16,348 nt of DNA, from the NCBI GenBank assembly GCA_024400895.1, contig JAKSMA010000023.1:1-16348 (forward strand), in the 5' to 3' direction. This DNA is from Muribaculaceae bacterium. Its GTDB lineage: Bacteria > Bacteroidota > Bacteroidia > Bacteroidales > Muribaculaceae. The first letter of the stretch is position 1, and the number at the start of each line of letters is the position of its first letter. The notes beneath the pieces are model-generated. The model saw only the letters and a list, made by a program, of their open reading frames with translations. It ran no database searches and was not told the origin of the DNA. A program made the position numbers and the translations under genes. Below are positions 1 to 6,423 of this stretch, piece after piece.

Positions 1-455
1 TTACCACCGAAAGCAGGACGAATCTGATAGAGCAGATTGTCGTAGTGCTTCTTGGTCTTCACATCGTCGTATTCACCGATTTCAAGTTCGGTACAGTCGG
101 CGGTGAGACCGCTAAAGAGTGAAGAAGAAACGCGAGGGCCAAGGTCGCGACCAATAACGGTTGCACCCATGAGGCAAATTTGTGGTTGTTCTTCCTTGAA
201 AAGGTTTACCAAAACAGAAGTGTGAGGAGCAGAAGTGTAAGGGAACAAACCTTCAGCGTCGAAAACATGGAGTTTGTCAACACCATAAGGGAGAATTTGG
301 TCTTCCACCTTACCCTTGATATCTGTACCTGCTACAACAGCTTCGAGATCTACACCAAGTTCGTTAGCCAACTTGCGGCCCTTGGTGAGCAATTCTTGAG
401 ATACTTCGGCAACAGTAGTGCCTTCAATCTCGCAATATACAAATACGTTATTCAT
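1..455 (-). CDS. etfA: Electron transfer flavoprotein alpha subunit, N-terminal part (cut by window edge)
   Basis: The frame is open from an ATG at 455 down to base 1, giving about 151 residues with no stop, so the gene continues outside the window. It begins MNNVFVYCEIEGTTVAEVSQ and contains GATVIGRDLGPRVSSSLFSG, the pattern of the N-terminal alpha/beta domain of EtfA/FixB proteins. EtfA pairs with EtfB; its C-terminal domain (not visible) binds FAD, and the dimer carries electrons between flavin dehydrogenases (such as acyl-CoA dehydrogenases) and an acceptor in the cytoplasm. Only 15 nt separate it from the etfB stop, so it is the second gene of an etfBA operon. The family call is firm from the sequence and the etfB neighbour; which dehydrogenase it serves cannot be seen. 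Confidence 0.93.
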   Translation of the reverse strand, partial: MNNVFVYCEIEGTTVAEVSQELLTKGRKLANELGVDLEAVVAGTDIKGKVEDQILPYGVDKLHVFDAEGLFPYTSAPHTSVLVNLFKEEQPQICLMGATVIGRDLGPRVSSSLFSGLTADCTELEIGEYDDVKTKKHYDNLLYQIRPAFGG

Positions 456-470
456 TGTTGTCTACTACTA

Positions 471-1349
471 TTAACCAATAATTTTATCTTCCAATAATTC
501 TTCAATCAAACCAGCGATATCTTCGTCGCTACCGGTGAGAGTCTTGCTTTCCTTAGCTTGGAACACAATGTTCTTAACGGTTTTCACCTTAGTTGGTGAA
601 CCGCTCAAACCGCATTGTTGTGGATCGCCATCAACGTCTGCCACGCTCCATTCGTTGAGAGTGAGGTAAGGACGTTCGTCGTAGAGAGCCTTCCAAGGTT
701 CTTCGCCAGTACGCTCCATTGGGCAAGTGGCATATTTATATTTCATCACCAACTTAGCGTTGCAAGGACGGCAAGGAGCAGCACTACCATTGACAGTAAT
801 AACAACTGGGAGTGGAGCTTCAACGGTTTCGACACCGCCATCAATCATACGGCGGATAGTAGCCACACCGTTTTCTACCTTGAGAATTTCTTCTGCATAA
901 GTAACTTGGTTAAGGCCAAGTTTTTGAGCTACTTGAGGGCCTACTTGAGCAGTATCGCCATCGATAGCCTGACGGCCACCAATCACGATATCAACAGGCT
1001 TTTCAGCGCTGATTTTCTTAATTGCGGTTGCGAGTGCATAGCTTGTTGCCAATGTATCGGCACCAGCGAAAAGGCGGTCGGTAAGCAACCAGCCGGTATC
1101 GGCGCCACGGTACAAACCTTGACGAATAATTTCACCTGCACGTGGAGGGCCCATGGTAAGCATACCGATGGTAGAACCAGGATGTTGCTCCTTCAAGCGA
1201 AGAGCTTGCTCCAATGCGTTTAAATCTTCAGGGTTGAAGATAGCTGGAAGTGCTGCACGGTTAATAGTACCGTCAGCCTTCATAGCATCTTTGCCAACGT
1301 TGCGGGTATCAGGTACCTGCTTAGCCAGCACAATGATATTCAAACTCAT
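471..1349 (-). CDS. etfB: Electron transfer flavoprotein beta subunit
   Basis: A complete 292-residue protein, close to the usual EtfB/FixA length in this phylum. It starts MSLNIIVLAKQVPDTRNV, the typical first strand with the KQVPDT motif, and carries GRQAIDGDTAQVGPQVA around residues 124-140, the conserved GxxxxDxDTxQVGP signature of the nucleotide-binding domain. EtfB forms a heterodimer with EtfA and passes electrons through FAD; the beta subunit usually holds AMP, or a second FAD in bifurcating types. It is the first gene of an etfB-etfA operon with a well-formed promoter about 90 nt upstream. Whether this pair is of the bifurcating or simple type cannot be decided here. Confidence 0.95.
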   Translation of the reverse strand: MSLNIIVLAKQVPDTRNVGKDAMKADGTINRAALPAIFNPEDLNALEQALRLKEQHPGSTIGMLTMGPPRAGEIIRQGLYRGADTGWLLTDRLFAGADTLATSYALATAIKKISAEKPVDIVIGGRQAIDGDTAQVGPQVAQKLGLNQVTYAEEILKVENGVATIRRMIDGGVETVEAPLPVVITVNGSAAPCRPCNAKLVMKYKYATCPMERTGEEPWKALYDERPYLTLNEWSVADVDGDPQQCGLSGSPTKVKTVKNIVFQAKESKTLTGSDEDIAGLIEELLEDKIIG

Positions 1350-1441
1350 AATTTGTTGTTTATTATAATTTTAAGTCAATATTTCAGAGTTGTAGTAACG
1401 CTTCGGAGGAGTAGAGAGTCCGAAACGGCACAAAAACTATG

Positions 1442-1473
1442 CAAAATTACACAAAAACGAGCAGAATACCAAA
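1442..1473 (-). promoter_or_regulatory. Bacteroidales-type promoter of etfBA
   Basis: On the minus strand there is TTTG (1473-1470), a 20 nt spacer and TAATTTTG (1449-1442), matching the Bacteroidetes -33/-7 consensus TTTG / TAnnTTTG. Transcription would start near 1435, leaving a leader of roughly 85 nt before etfB. I see no strong fold in that leader. The rest of the gap between 1350 and 1631 holds nothing else I can support. Confidence 0.7.
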
Positions 1474-1631
1474 GCATTACTCCCTATTAAAATTTATTAA
1501 TATTCTGCATTGAGCACAGTCTGAAAAAATACATTTATGCCCATATTTCACGAAATTGTAACACTTGTTAACAAAACAGCGGAGCAAAAACAAAGCGAGA
1601 AAGCTTCTGTGTGCCTATTTTTGCGGATGAC

Positions 1632-2063
1632 CTAAGAGGGTGTGATGCGGGTGAATTTGGCGGTATTATAGTCGTGGATAAGGACGGAACGCTGGCGGAA
1701 TTGGGCGCAGAGCGACTCGGCAAAAGCGAATAACTTTCCTGAGTCGATTTCTATGATTTCGAGCAACAGGCTCGGCTCGTCGTAGCCTTTTCCTTCTGGG
1801 CTCACATAATGTCCGCCACGCTTGGATATTGACCACCCTCCCACTCCATATTTTATACATAAGCGATGGAGGCGGCGGCGAAGCCACACGCGGTTTTGCA
1901 ATGTGAGCCATCTGGAATGGACATGACGAAAGAAAGGATTGGTTGATAATGATTTAGAAGCATTTACTTCAAGCGAGAAACTGATGCTCCCACCACGATT
2001 CGAATCGGCAGATTGCCAAAGAATGTTCATGTGAAATTTGTTTTTATTGTAATACAATCGCAT
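1632..2063 (-). CDS. Small unknown protein behind a conserved RNA leader
   Basis: I do not recognise this family. The frame gives 143 residues from the ATG at 2063, or 132 from the ATG at 2030 (MNILWQSADS). The upstream ATG lies inside the conserved leader element; the downstream one follows an A-rich stretch typical of Bacteroidales leaders, so either start is possible. The protein is basic in the middle (a WLRRRLHRLCIKYG segment around residue 60) and ends in an acidic-hydrophobic part with LLLEIIEIDSGKLFAFAESL followed by QFRQRSVLIHDYNTAKFTRI. No signal peptide or membrane segment is evident, so it is probably cytoplasmic. It has its own promoter and follows a terminator, so it is a single-gene transcription unit. 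Amino-acid composition and the regular C-terminal pattern argue for a real gene. Function unknown. Confidence 0.65.
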   Translation of the reverse strand: MRLYYNKNKFHMNILWQSADSNRGGSISFSLEVNASKSLSTNPFFRHVHSRWLTLQNRVWLRRRLHRLCIKYGVGGWSISKRGGHYVSPEGKGYDEPSLLLEIIEIDSGKLFAFAESLCAQFRQRSVLIHDYNTAKFTRITPS

Positions 2064-2146
2064 CGTTGAACCACCGTGGCAAAATGGGCTGCTCGGTTGG
2101 TGTGCTTCAGAAGAAGCGAACTCTATAGATGCATAGCACTTTGTGC
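2054..2146 (-). ncRNA. Candidate structured RNA leader, copy 1
   Basis: Read 5' to 3' on the minus strand: hairpin GCAC-AAA-GTGC (2146-2136); block A ATGCATCTATAGAGT (2134-2120); hairpin GCTTC-TTCT-GAAGC (2117-2104); block B CCAACCGAGCA (2100-2090); a 9 nt variable spacer; and block C (2080-2054), which begins GCCACGGTGGTTCAA and ends GATGCGATTGT. Blocks A, B and C recur at the right end of the window in the same order. Possible pairings are GCATC in block A with GATGC at the end of block C (closing stem), and CCAACCG in block B with CGGTGG in block C, with one bulged A. It lies just behind a promoter and runs into the start of the 143-residue gene. It is not a riboswitch or leader class that I recognise. 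The repeat is seen directly; the fold and role are inferred. Confidence 0.6.
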
Positions 2147-2156
2147 GCTAATGGCA

Positions 2157-2190
2157 CAAAGTTAGCAAAAGATTTCTACTTATCGGCAAT
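2157..2190 (-). promoter_or_regulatory. Promoter of RNA leader copy 1 and the small gene
   Basis: TAACTTTG at 2164-2157 (minus strand) fits the TAnnTTTG box exactly. The -33 box is weak: ATTG at 2190-2187 with a 22 nt spacer. Transcription would begin near 2150, immediately before the first leader hairpin. A terminator just upstream isolates it from the preceding gene. Confidence 0.5.
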
Positions 2191-2200
2191 CCAGCCACAG

Positions 2201-2233
2201 AAAAAGCCCTGAAAGCAGGCACTTCCAGGGCTT
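2201..2233 (-). terminator. Intrinsic terminator after the glutaminase-like gene
   Basis: On the minus strand AAGCCCTG (2233-2226) pairs perfectly with CAGGGCTT (2211-2204), with a 14 nt loop; the run TTTTT follows directly at 2205-2201. It lies about 20 nt after the stop of the upstream gene and before the next promoter. Confidence 0.8.
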
Positions 2234-2254
2234 GAGATTGAAGAATATCGATTT

Positions 2255-3622
2255 TCACTTTTTGCGGGTTTTGTCCTTCAGAACTTGCATCCAGTAGCCA
2301 CCAATCACTGAGCGGGCACGGAAGCTCACCCATTGACCACTGTCGGTGTGGTGCCAGTCGCTGATAGGCACACGAGAAGTGGTTTCGTTCACATATTTAT
2401 GAACTGGGTCGGTCAAGGCCTGGAATGTTGCCAAATCATCGGCCATAGCTGCAGTCCACATAATCCAGTCGTTCTTTGAATATTCACGGCGGCAGTCGAG
2501 AGGCAAGCCGTAGGTATTCTGCTTAGAAAGGTAGTATTTCAGTTCAGTAGCAGGCACATCGCCAAACAAACCGGTGTTCCACATCACATCCCAAACCATA
2601 TTGTATTTTTGGCTCCAGGTGTCGGGGCGGTCGAATGCGAGACGATAGTGATTGCCATCAGCTGCCATCTCTTTCCACTTGTCAGCCATTTCTTTGGCCT
2701 TTGCGGCATATTTCATTGCCACATCGCTCTTGCCAAGCATCTTAGCCAATTCTGCATAGGCCTGAACACCCATGACAGCCTTCACAGAAAGGTTGGCATT
2801 GTGGGCCCAGTGACCGGCGAAGTCGTCGGTACATAATTGGTTGGTTGGGTCAAGGCCGTTTTCTACCAAATAATCGGTCCACTGGGTGATGATATCCCAA
2901 TATTTATAAGCATAGTCGGCATTGCCTTCCGCCTTTGCTATGGCCGCTGCAAGAATCACCATATTGCCGCTTTCCTCCACAGGCATATCGCCTCCGTAAG
3001 TTTGGCCATTGGCGATTGGGTAAGTGCCCATGTCGTGCGCAGCGAAAGGCTTGGTCCAACGGCCCGAGCGACTGTATTCGAAAATACTGGTCATCATTGC
3101 CTTTTGAAGTTCAGGGTTATATGCCAAGAACAAAGGCGCAGATGGATATGTGAGGTCGACGGTGTTGACACTACCATTAGAGTTGTTTTCCTTTGAGAAC
3201 CAGAGGAGGTTGCCTTCGTCGTCGGTAAAGAGTTTGTGGGCGCTCATCACTTGGCGGTAACTTGCTGCAAGCACCTCTGCATACTTCACGCCACCAGCCT
3301 TCACGCCATCGCCATAGATTTCAGCATCCACCATGCGGCAAGCATTCATGATGTTCTCATAGTTAGCCGAGAGTTTTTCGAAAGCGTCAGTTATAGTCAC
3401 CTTGCCATCGTGTGCCCAATAGCCTTTGCGCAGTTGATAGAGGTATTTGATGGAATATACGTCGTCGTAGCCCATCAGCATGTAACCGCTTTCAGCATTT
3501 GCCTTACTCACTGTGCCGAGGTCTTCGCAGTACGACATAGCAGGATAGAGACGGCTATTGCGAGTCACTACTTCTTCGCCTCCAGCCGTAATCGTGCCAC
3601 TGCTGATGAAATCTTTCTTCAT
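2255..3622 (-). CDS. Glutaminase A-like protein lacking its N-terminal half
   Basis: 455 residues matching the C-terminal part of the Bacteroidales glutaminase-A-like family (domains known as DUF4964, DUF5127, DUF4965 and DUF1793), which is normally about 800 or more residues long and secreted. Visible landmarks are GYDDVYSIKYL near residue 52, LLWFSKENNSNGSVNTVDLT, KPFAAHDMGTYPIANGQTYG and DPTNQLCTDDFAGHWAHNAN, the hallmark segments of the six-hairpin region. Upstream, the full-length family would have a signal peptide, DUF4964 and most of DUF5127; here an in-frame TAG directly precedes the ATG and the DNA beyond shows no related frame. The product would therefore lack export and its N-terminal domain. 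It is either a 5'-deleted remnant with an intact frame or an unusual short form. The reading frame itself is clean, and a good terminator follows. Biochemical function of these family members is poorly settled, so no substrate is claimed. Confidence 0.8.
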   Translation of the reverse strand: MKKDFISSGTITAGGEEVVTRNSRLYPAMSYCEDLGTVSKANAESGYMLMGYDDVYSIKYLYQLRKGYWAHDGKVTITDAFEKLSANYENIMNACRMVDAEIYGDGVKAGGVKYAEVLAASYRQVMSAHKLFTDDEGNLLWFSKENNSNGSVNTVDLTYPSAPLFLAYNPELQKAMMTSIFEYSRSGRWTKPFAAHDMGTYPIANGQTYGGDMPVEESGNMVILAAAIAKAEGNADYAYKYWDIITQWTDYLVENGLDPTNQLCTDDFAGHWAHNANLSVKAVMGVQAYAELAKMLGKSDVAMKYAAKAKEMADKWKEMAADGNHYRLAFDRPDTWSQKYNMVWDVMWNTGLFGDVPATELKYYLSKQNTYGLPLDCRREYSKNDWIMWTAAMADDLATFQALTDPVHKYVNETTSRVPISDWHHTDSGQWVSFRARSVIGGYWMQVLKDKTRKK

Positions 3623-4131
3623 CTAGTTTTCACAACCCACGAATCTAAGATTGACACAATAGTGATATAAAAAAACACCTATTTTATCCGATTCGAATCG
3701 AATCAACACACCCATTTAAGTCCAAACTAAAAGAGTAGTCTTTTATGGATGTACTTTCTCCACGAATGCATTTTTTCGTAATCGTATGGTTTAACAACTT
3801 TTTTTGTGACTTTGCACCGTCAAAACGAGACACAACGATACTCGGTTGGCGCCCACCAGAGTTGGAAGTTTCGGCTATCAACTCTATTTTTTTGCACCAC
3901 AAAAGTCTGTGTTCAGATTCTTGCGCTCACATATCGGGTCTTCAGTTCTCTCTTCACTATCAATGCATCTCGTCGGGGGCTTCTGGCCTGTTGCGGTCGT
4001 TCTCCTCTTTTTTCTCGACGAGTCTGGAGCTGGAAAGACGTGTTTGTATGGCTAATCTATACGACAGTCTCCAACAAAGCACGCTTTGATGGAGACTATG
4101 ACCGAAAATGTTTTTTTAGAGTTTATGGTGC
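3623..4131. other. Non-coding stretch rich in hairpins
   Basis: About 510 bases without a convincing gene; the open frames here are low-quality and lack family resemblance. It contains a 12 bp palindrome CGATTCGAATCG (3689-3700) 67 nt upstream of the truncated gene; a GCCAACCGAG match (minus strand, 3850-3841) to block B of the RNA element; a long-range pairing CTCGTCG (3969-3975) with CGACGAG (4016-4022); and a strong hairpin at 4066-4097 followed by T7 at 4111-4117. A weak -7-like TGACTTTG lies at 3807-3814 on the plus strand without a -33 partner. It could encode a small RNA of about 300 nt on the plus strand or be debris from the rearrangement that removed the 5' end of the neighbouring gene. 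Confidence 0.4.
4066..4117 (+). terminator. Strong hairpin followed by T-run, terminator-like
   Basis: AGTCTCC (4066-4072) pairs with GGAGACT (4091-4097), and inside it CAAAG (4075-4079) pairs with CTTTG (4084-4088) around a CACG loop, a 12 bp stem with one small internal loop. A T7 run follows at 4111-4117, 13 nt after the stem, which is farther than in a canonical terminator. No T-run follows on the minus strand, so the plus orientation is favoured, yet no gene on the plus strand ends here. Confidence 0.4.
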
Positions 4132-4344
4132 TTATTTGCAGCCGTGACTGCAACCTTTGCTCTGCTGTTTTGCATCAGACTGACAACAGCCTTCTTGCTT
4201 TCCATCACAGGTTTTATTTGCAGCATCACAAGAGGCAGGCTCTTTCTCGGTGGCAACATATTGAATTTTCTTGAGCGAATCTTTTATTTTTTGTACTGTT
4301 GTTTTGTCGGCATCATAGGTAACCGTTACCGTTTGAGTAGCCAC
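4132..4344 (-). CDS. HMA-fold metal-binding protein fragment, probably 5'-truncated
   Basis: The frame reads VATQTVTVTYDADKTTVQKI and onward, the second half of a heavy-metal-associated (CopZ/MerP-like) beta-alpha-beta-beta-alpha-beta fold, ending in a Cys/His-rich tail (SCDAANKTC, GCCQSD, GCSHGCK) common in Bacteroidales metal-binding proteins. The open frame extends upstream to 4398 and adds LKYVKGIKSIKTD, clearly part of the same fold, but then meets an in-frame TAA at 4401-4399 with no ATG in between. The first strand and the CxxC metal-binding loop are missing. TGT codons occur in the other two frames at about 4400, which hints at a frameshift near the loop. As it stands, translation would need the GTG at 4344. 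It is probably a decayed or frameshifted gene; the Cys-rich tail alone might still bind metal. Confidence 0.55.
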   Translation of the reverse strand: MATQTVTVTYDADKTTVQKIKDSLKKIQYVATEKEPASCDAANKTCDGKQEGCCQSDAKQQSKGCSHGCK

Positions 4345-4433
4345 GTCGGTTTTAATAGACTTGATGCCCTTTACATACTTAAGATACAGAGGGACAAATT
4401 ACAAATAAAATCTGTAATACAAGCTATTAGTAA

Positions 4434-4454
4434 GAATCTTATTGACCAAGATTC
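4434..4454 (-). other. Hairpin downstream of metY
   Basis: GAATCTT (4434-4440) and AAGATTC (4448-4454) form a perfect 7 bp stem with a 7 nt loop, about 50 nt past the metY stop. No proper T-run follows on the minus strand, so it is at most a weak terminator or an mRNA 3' stabiliser. A second small inverted repeat, ATTACA with TGTAAT, lies at 4399-4419. Confidence 0.3.
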
Positions 4455-4502
4455 AGTTTATCCATGCCCGAATGAACTTTCTGAGTTAACATACTTACTA
4501 AG

Positions 4503-5804
4503 TTATAATTTTCCAAAAGCCTGATCAAGGTCGGCAATGATGTCGTCGATGTGCTCGACACCAATGCTCAGTCTAATTGTTGCCGGTGTGATGTGCTGGT
4601 CGGCAAGTTCCTCTGGCGACAACTGTGAGTGAGTGGTGGTGTAAGGATGGATAACAAGAGACTTGACATCGGCCACATTGGCAAGCAAAGAGAAAATCTT
4701 GAGCGAGTCGATAAACGCCCATGCCTCTTTTTCGCCTCCTGAAACTTCAAAAGTAAAAATACTTCCGCCGCCTTGCGGGAAATACTTGTTGTAGAGCGCA
4801 TTGTCGGGATGGTCAGGTAACGAAGGATGATTCACCGTAGTCACCTTAGGATGCTTGTTCAGGTATTCAACCACTTTGAGTGCATTGTAAACATGACGCT
4901 CGATGCGCAATGGCAACGACTCAACGCCTTGCAGCAATATCCATGCGTTGAAAGGAGAGATACAGGCACCTGTGTCGCGTAAGATGACGGCGCGAATGCG
5001 TGTTACAAAAGCTGCAGCACCAGCAACATCGGCAAACACAGCCCCATGATAGGATGGATCGGGCTGAGCGATGGTGGGATAGCGGTCGGCATGAGCCTTG
5101 AAATCGAACTTGCCACCATCAACGATTATACCGCCGAGCGAACTACCATGACCGCCAATGAACTTTGTTGCCGAATGAACAACAACGTCGGCACCATGCT
5201 CCAACGGACGAATCAGGCACGGGGTGCCAAATGTATTATCAACAACAAACAGAATGCCATGACGATGAGCCACCTGGGCAATTGCATCAAGATTGGTTAC
5301 ATCAGAGTTGGGATTGCCAAAAGTCTCGGCAAAAATCACCTTGGTATTCGGTTGGATAGCAGCTTCCAAAGCGTCAATGTCATTGATGTTGACAATGGTG
5401 TTTGTCACACCTTGTGTGGCAAGAGTGTGGGTGATGAGATTGTATGACCCACCATATATATTATTGGCAGCAACAATATGGTCGCCAGCCAGACACACAT
5501 TCTGCAACGTATAGGTAATAGCAGCAGCGCCACTTGCCACAGCAAGAGCTGCCACACCACCCTCAAGTGCTGCAAGACGCTCTTCAAGCACTCCCTGAGT
5601 GGAATTTGTTAAGCGACCGTAGATATTACCAGCGTCGCGCAGCCCAAATCGGTCGGCAGCATGCTGTGAGTTGTGGAAAACGTATGATGTTGTCTGATAA
5701 ATAGGCACAGCACGAGAGTCGGTAGCGGGATCGGCCTGTTCTTGTCCCACGTGTAATGCCAATGTTTCGATGTGAAGTTTTTTTGAAATGTTATTTTCTG
5801 CCAT
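4503..5804 (-). CDS. metY: O-acetylhomoserine sulfhydrylase (Cys/Met metabolism PLP enzyme)
   Basis: 433 residues, the full length of MetY enzymes (somewhat longer than cystathionine gamma-synthases). It opens with HIETLALHVGQEQADPATDS and PIYQTTSYVF, the classic N-terminus. The pyridoxal phosphate lysine is K214 in SATKFIGGHGSSLGG, and the aspartate that contacts the pyridine nitrogen is D189 in VVDNTFGTP. The C-terminus ATIRLSIGVEHIDDIIADLD is also typical. The enzyme joins O-acetyl-L-homoserine with sulfide to give homocysteine in the cytoplasm (methionine synthesis by direct sulfhydrylation); some relatives act on O-acetylserine or degrade methionine, which sequence alone does not exclude. 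It is divergent from an Lrp/AsnC regulator whose probable operator overlaps the metY promoter, suggesting amino-acid-responsive control. Confidence 0.93.
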   Translation of the reverse strand: MAENNISKKLHIETLALHVGQEQADPATDSRAVPIYQTTSYVFHNSQHAADRFGLRDAGNIYGRLTNSTQGVLEERLAALEGGVAALAVASGAAAITYTLQNVCLAGDHIVAANNIYGGSYNLITHTLATQGVTNTIVNINDIDALEAAIQPNTKVIFAETFGNPNSDVTNLDAIAQVAHRHGILFVVDNTFGTPCLIRPLEHGADVVVHSATKFIGGHGSSLGGIIVDGGKFDFKAHADRYPTIAQPDPSYHGAVFADVAGAAAFVTRIRAVILRDTGACISPFNAWILLQGVESLPLRIERHVYNALKVVEYLNKHPKVTTVNHPSLPDHPDNALYNKYFPQGGGSIFTFEVSGGEKEAWAFIDSLKIFSLLANVADVKSLVIHPYTTTHSQLSPEELADQHITPATIRLSIGVEHIDDIIADLDQAFGKL

Positions 5805-5828
5805 AATCTTAAGTATTTTTTATGAGCG

Positions 5829-5860
5829 CAAAATTATACCCAAAGAACATTTATCGCAAT
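5829..5860 (-). promoter_or_regulatory. metY promoter
   Basis: On the minus strand ATTG (5860-5857), a 20 nt spacer and TAATTTTG (5836-5829). The -7 box is a perfect TAnnTTTG; the -33 box differs by one base. The start would fall near 5822, leaving a very short leader of about 18 nt before the metY ATG. Confidence 0.65.
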
Positions 5861-5870
5861 CTGCTTGCGA
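5854..5870. promoter_or_regulatory. Inverted repeat between divergent promoters, candidate Lrp operator
   Basis: TCGCAA (5854-5859) and TTGCGA (5865-5870) form a perfect inverted repeat with a 5 nt spacer TCTGC. It covers the -33 boxes of both the metY promoter (5857-5860) and the lrp-type gene promoter (5864-5867). A regulator dimer bound here would block both. Its position in the only gap between an Lrp/AsnC gene and metY makes that regulator the natural candidate, though this is inference. Confidence 0.5.
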
Positions 5871-5895
5871 AATAAAGAAGATATTCATACATTTG
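5864..5895 (+). promoter_or_regulatory. Promoter of the Lrp/AsnC-type gene
   Basis: CTTG (5864-5867), a 20 nt spacer and TACATTTG (5888-5895). The -7 box fits TAnnTTTG exactly. The start would be near 5902, giving a leader of about 33 nt that ends in an A-rich stretch just before the ATG at 5935. Confidence 0.65.
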
Positions 5896-5934
5896 CACAA
5901 TAATCATAGAACATTCTTCTAAAAAACAATAAAA

Positions 5935-6411
5935 ATGGCAAGAAATACAGAATACGCTCTTGACGAAAAAGACAAGGAGATACTGCGCGTGCTGCAACAC
6001 GAGGCCCGTTTGACCAACAAAGAACTTGCAGCCAAAGTACACTTGTCAACTACTCCGACCTACGAACGTGTGAAACGGCTTGAGCGCACTGGCTACATCA
6101 CGCAGTATGCCACCATACTCAATGCCCAAAAACTCAACAAGGGATTCACGGTGTTTTGCTCGGTGAAATTGCGCCACATCAACACCGAGCGAGCCATTGC
6201 ATTTAAGAAACAGGTGCTTGAGATGCCAGAAGTGACAGAGTGCTACAATATCAGCGGTTCATTTGACTTCATGCTGAGGGTGCAATCACCCGACATGCGT
6301 TCTTACCAGCAGTTTCTGCTAAACTCATTAGGCCGCCACGATAATATCGCATCGCTCGAGAGCACATTTGTAATGGAAGAAATCAAGCACGAATACAGTG
6401 TGACCGTGTAA
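5935..6411 (+). CDS. Lrp/AsnC family transcriptional regulator
   Basis: 158 residues, the normal length. An N-terminal winged helix-turn-helix (YALDEKDKEILRVLQHEARL then TNKELAAKVHLSTTPTYERV, residues about 7-57) is followed by an effector/oligomerisation domain with the typical ligand-pocket segment VTECYNISGSFDFMLRV near residues 101-117. Members form octamers or tetramers that bind amino acids and wrap or bridge DNA. It is divergent from metY, 130 nt apart, and likely controls metY and itself through the inverted repeat between them, perhaps sensing methionine or another amino acid; this is inferred from context. It is convergent with the next gene, 12 nt away, with no terminator visible. 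Confidence 0.93.
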   Translation: MARNTEYALDEKDKEILRVLQHEARLTNKELAAKVHLSTTPTYERVKRLERTGYITQYATILNAQKLNKGFTVFCSVKLRHINTERAIAFKKQVLEMPEVTECYNISGSFDFMLRVQSPDMRSYQQFLLNSLGRHDNIASLESTFVMEEIKHEYSVTV

Positions 6412-6423
6412 ATACAGGTGTGG

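Noticed and set aside
615..1223. A long open frame on the plus strand opposite etfB.
   Set aside because: EtfB motifs are unambiguous on the minus strand; this is a shadow of its codon usage.
1565..1574. Palindrome TTGTTAACAA, found again at 14319-14328.
   Set aside because: Ten-base AT-rich palindromes are expected several times in a window this size; no regulator link can be shown.
1996..2007. Palindrome CGATTCGAATCG, identical to 3689-3700.
   Set aside because: One copy lies inside a coding frame and repeats of 12 bases are expected by chance in 16 kb; kept only as a note in the intergenic entry.
4144..4524. A 126-codon plus-strand frame opposite the HMA fragment and the metY end.
   Set aside because: It is antisense to clear HMA and MetY coding sequence for much of its length and shows no family resemblance; the protein-like tail is too short to support a gene.
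6412..6423. Possible bidirectional terminator between the convergent Lrp-type and LuxR-type genes.
   Set aside because: Only a 5 bp imperfect pairing with no T-run can be drawn in this short gap.
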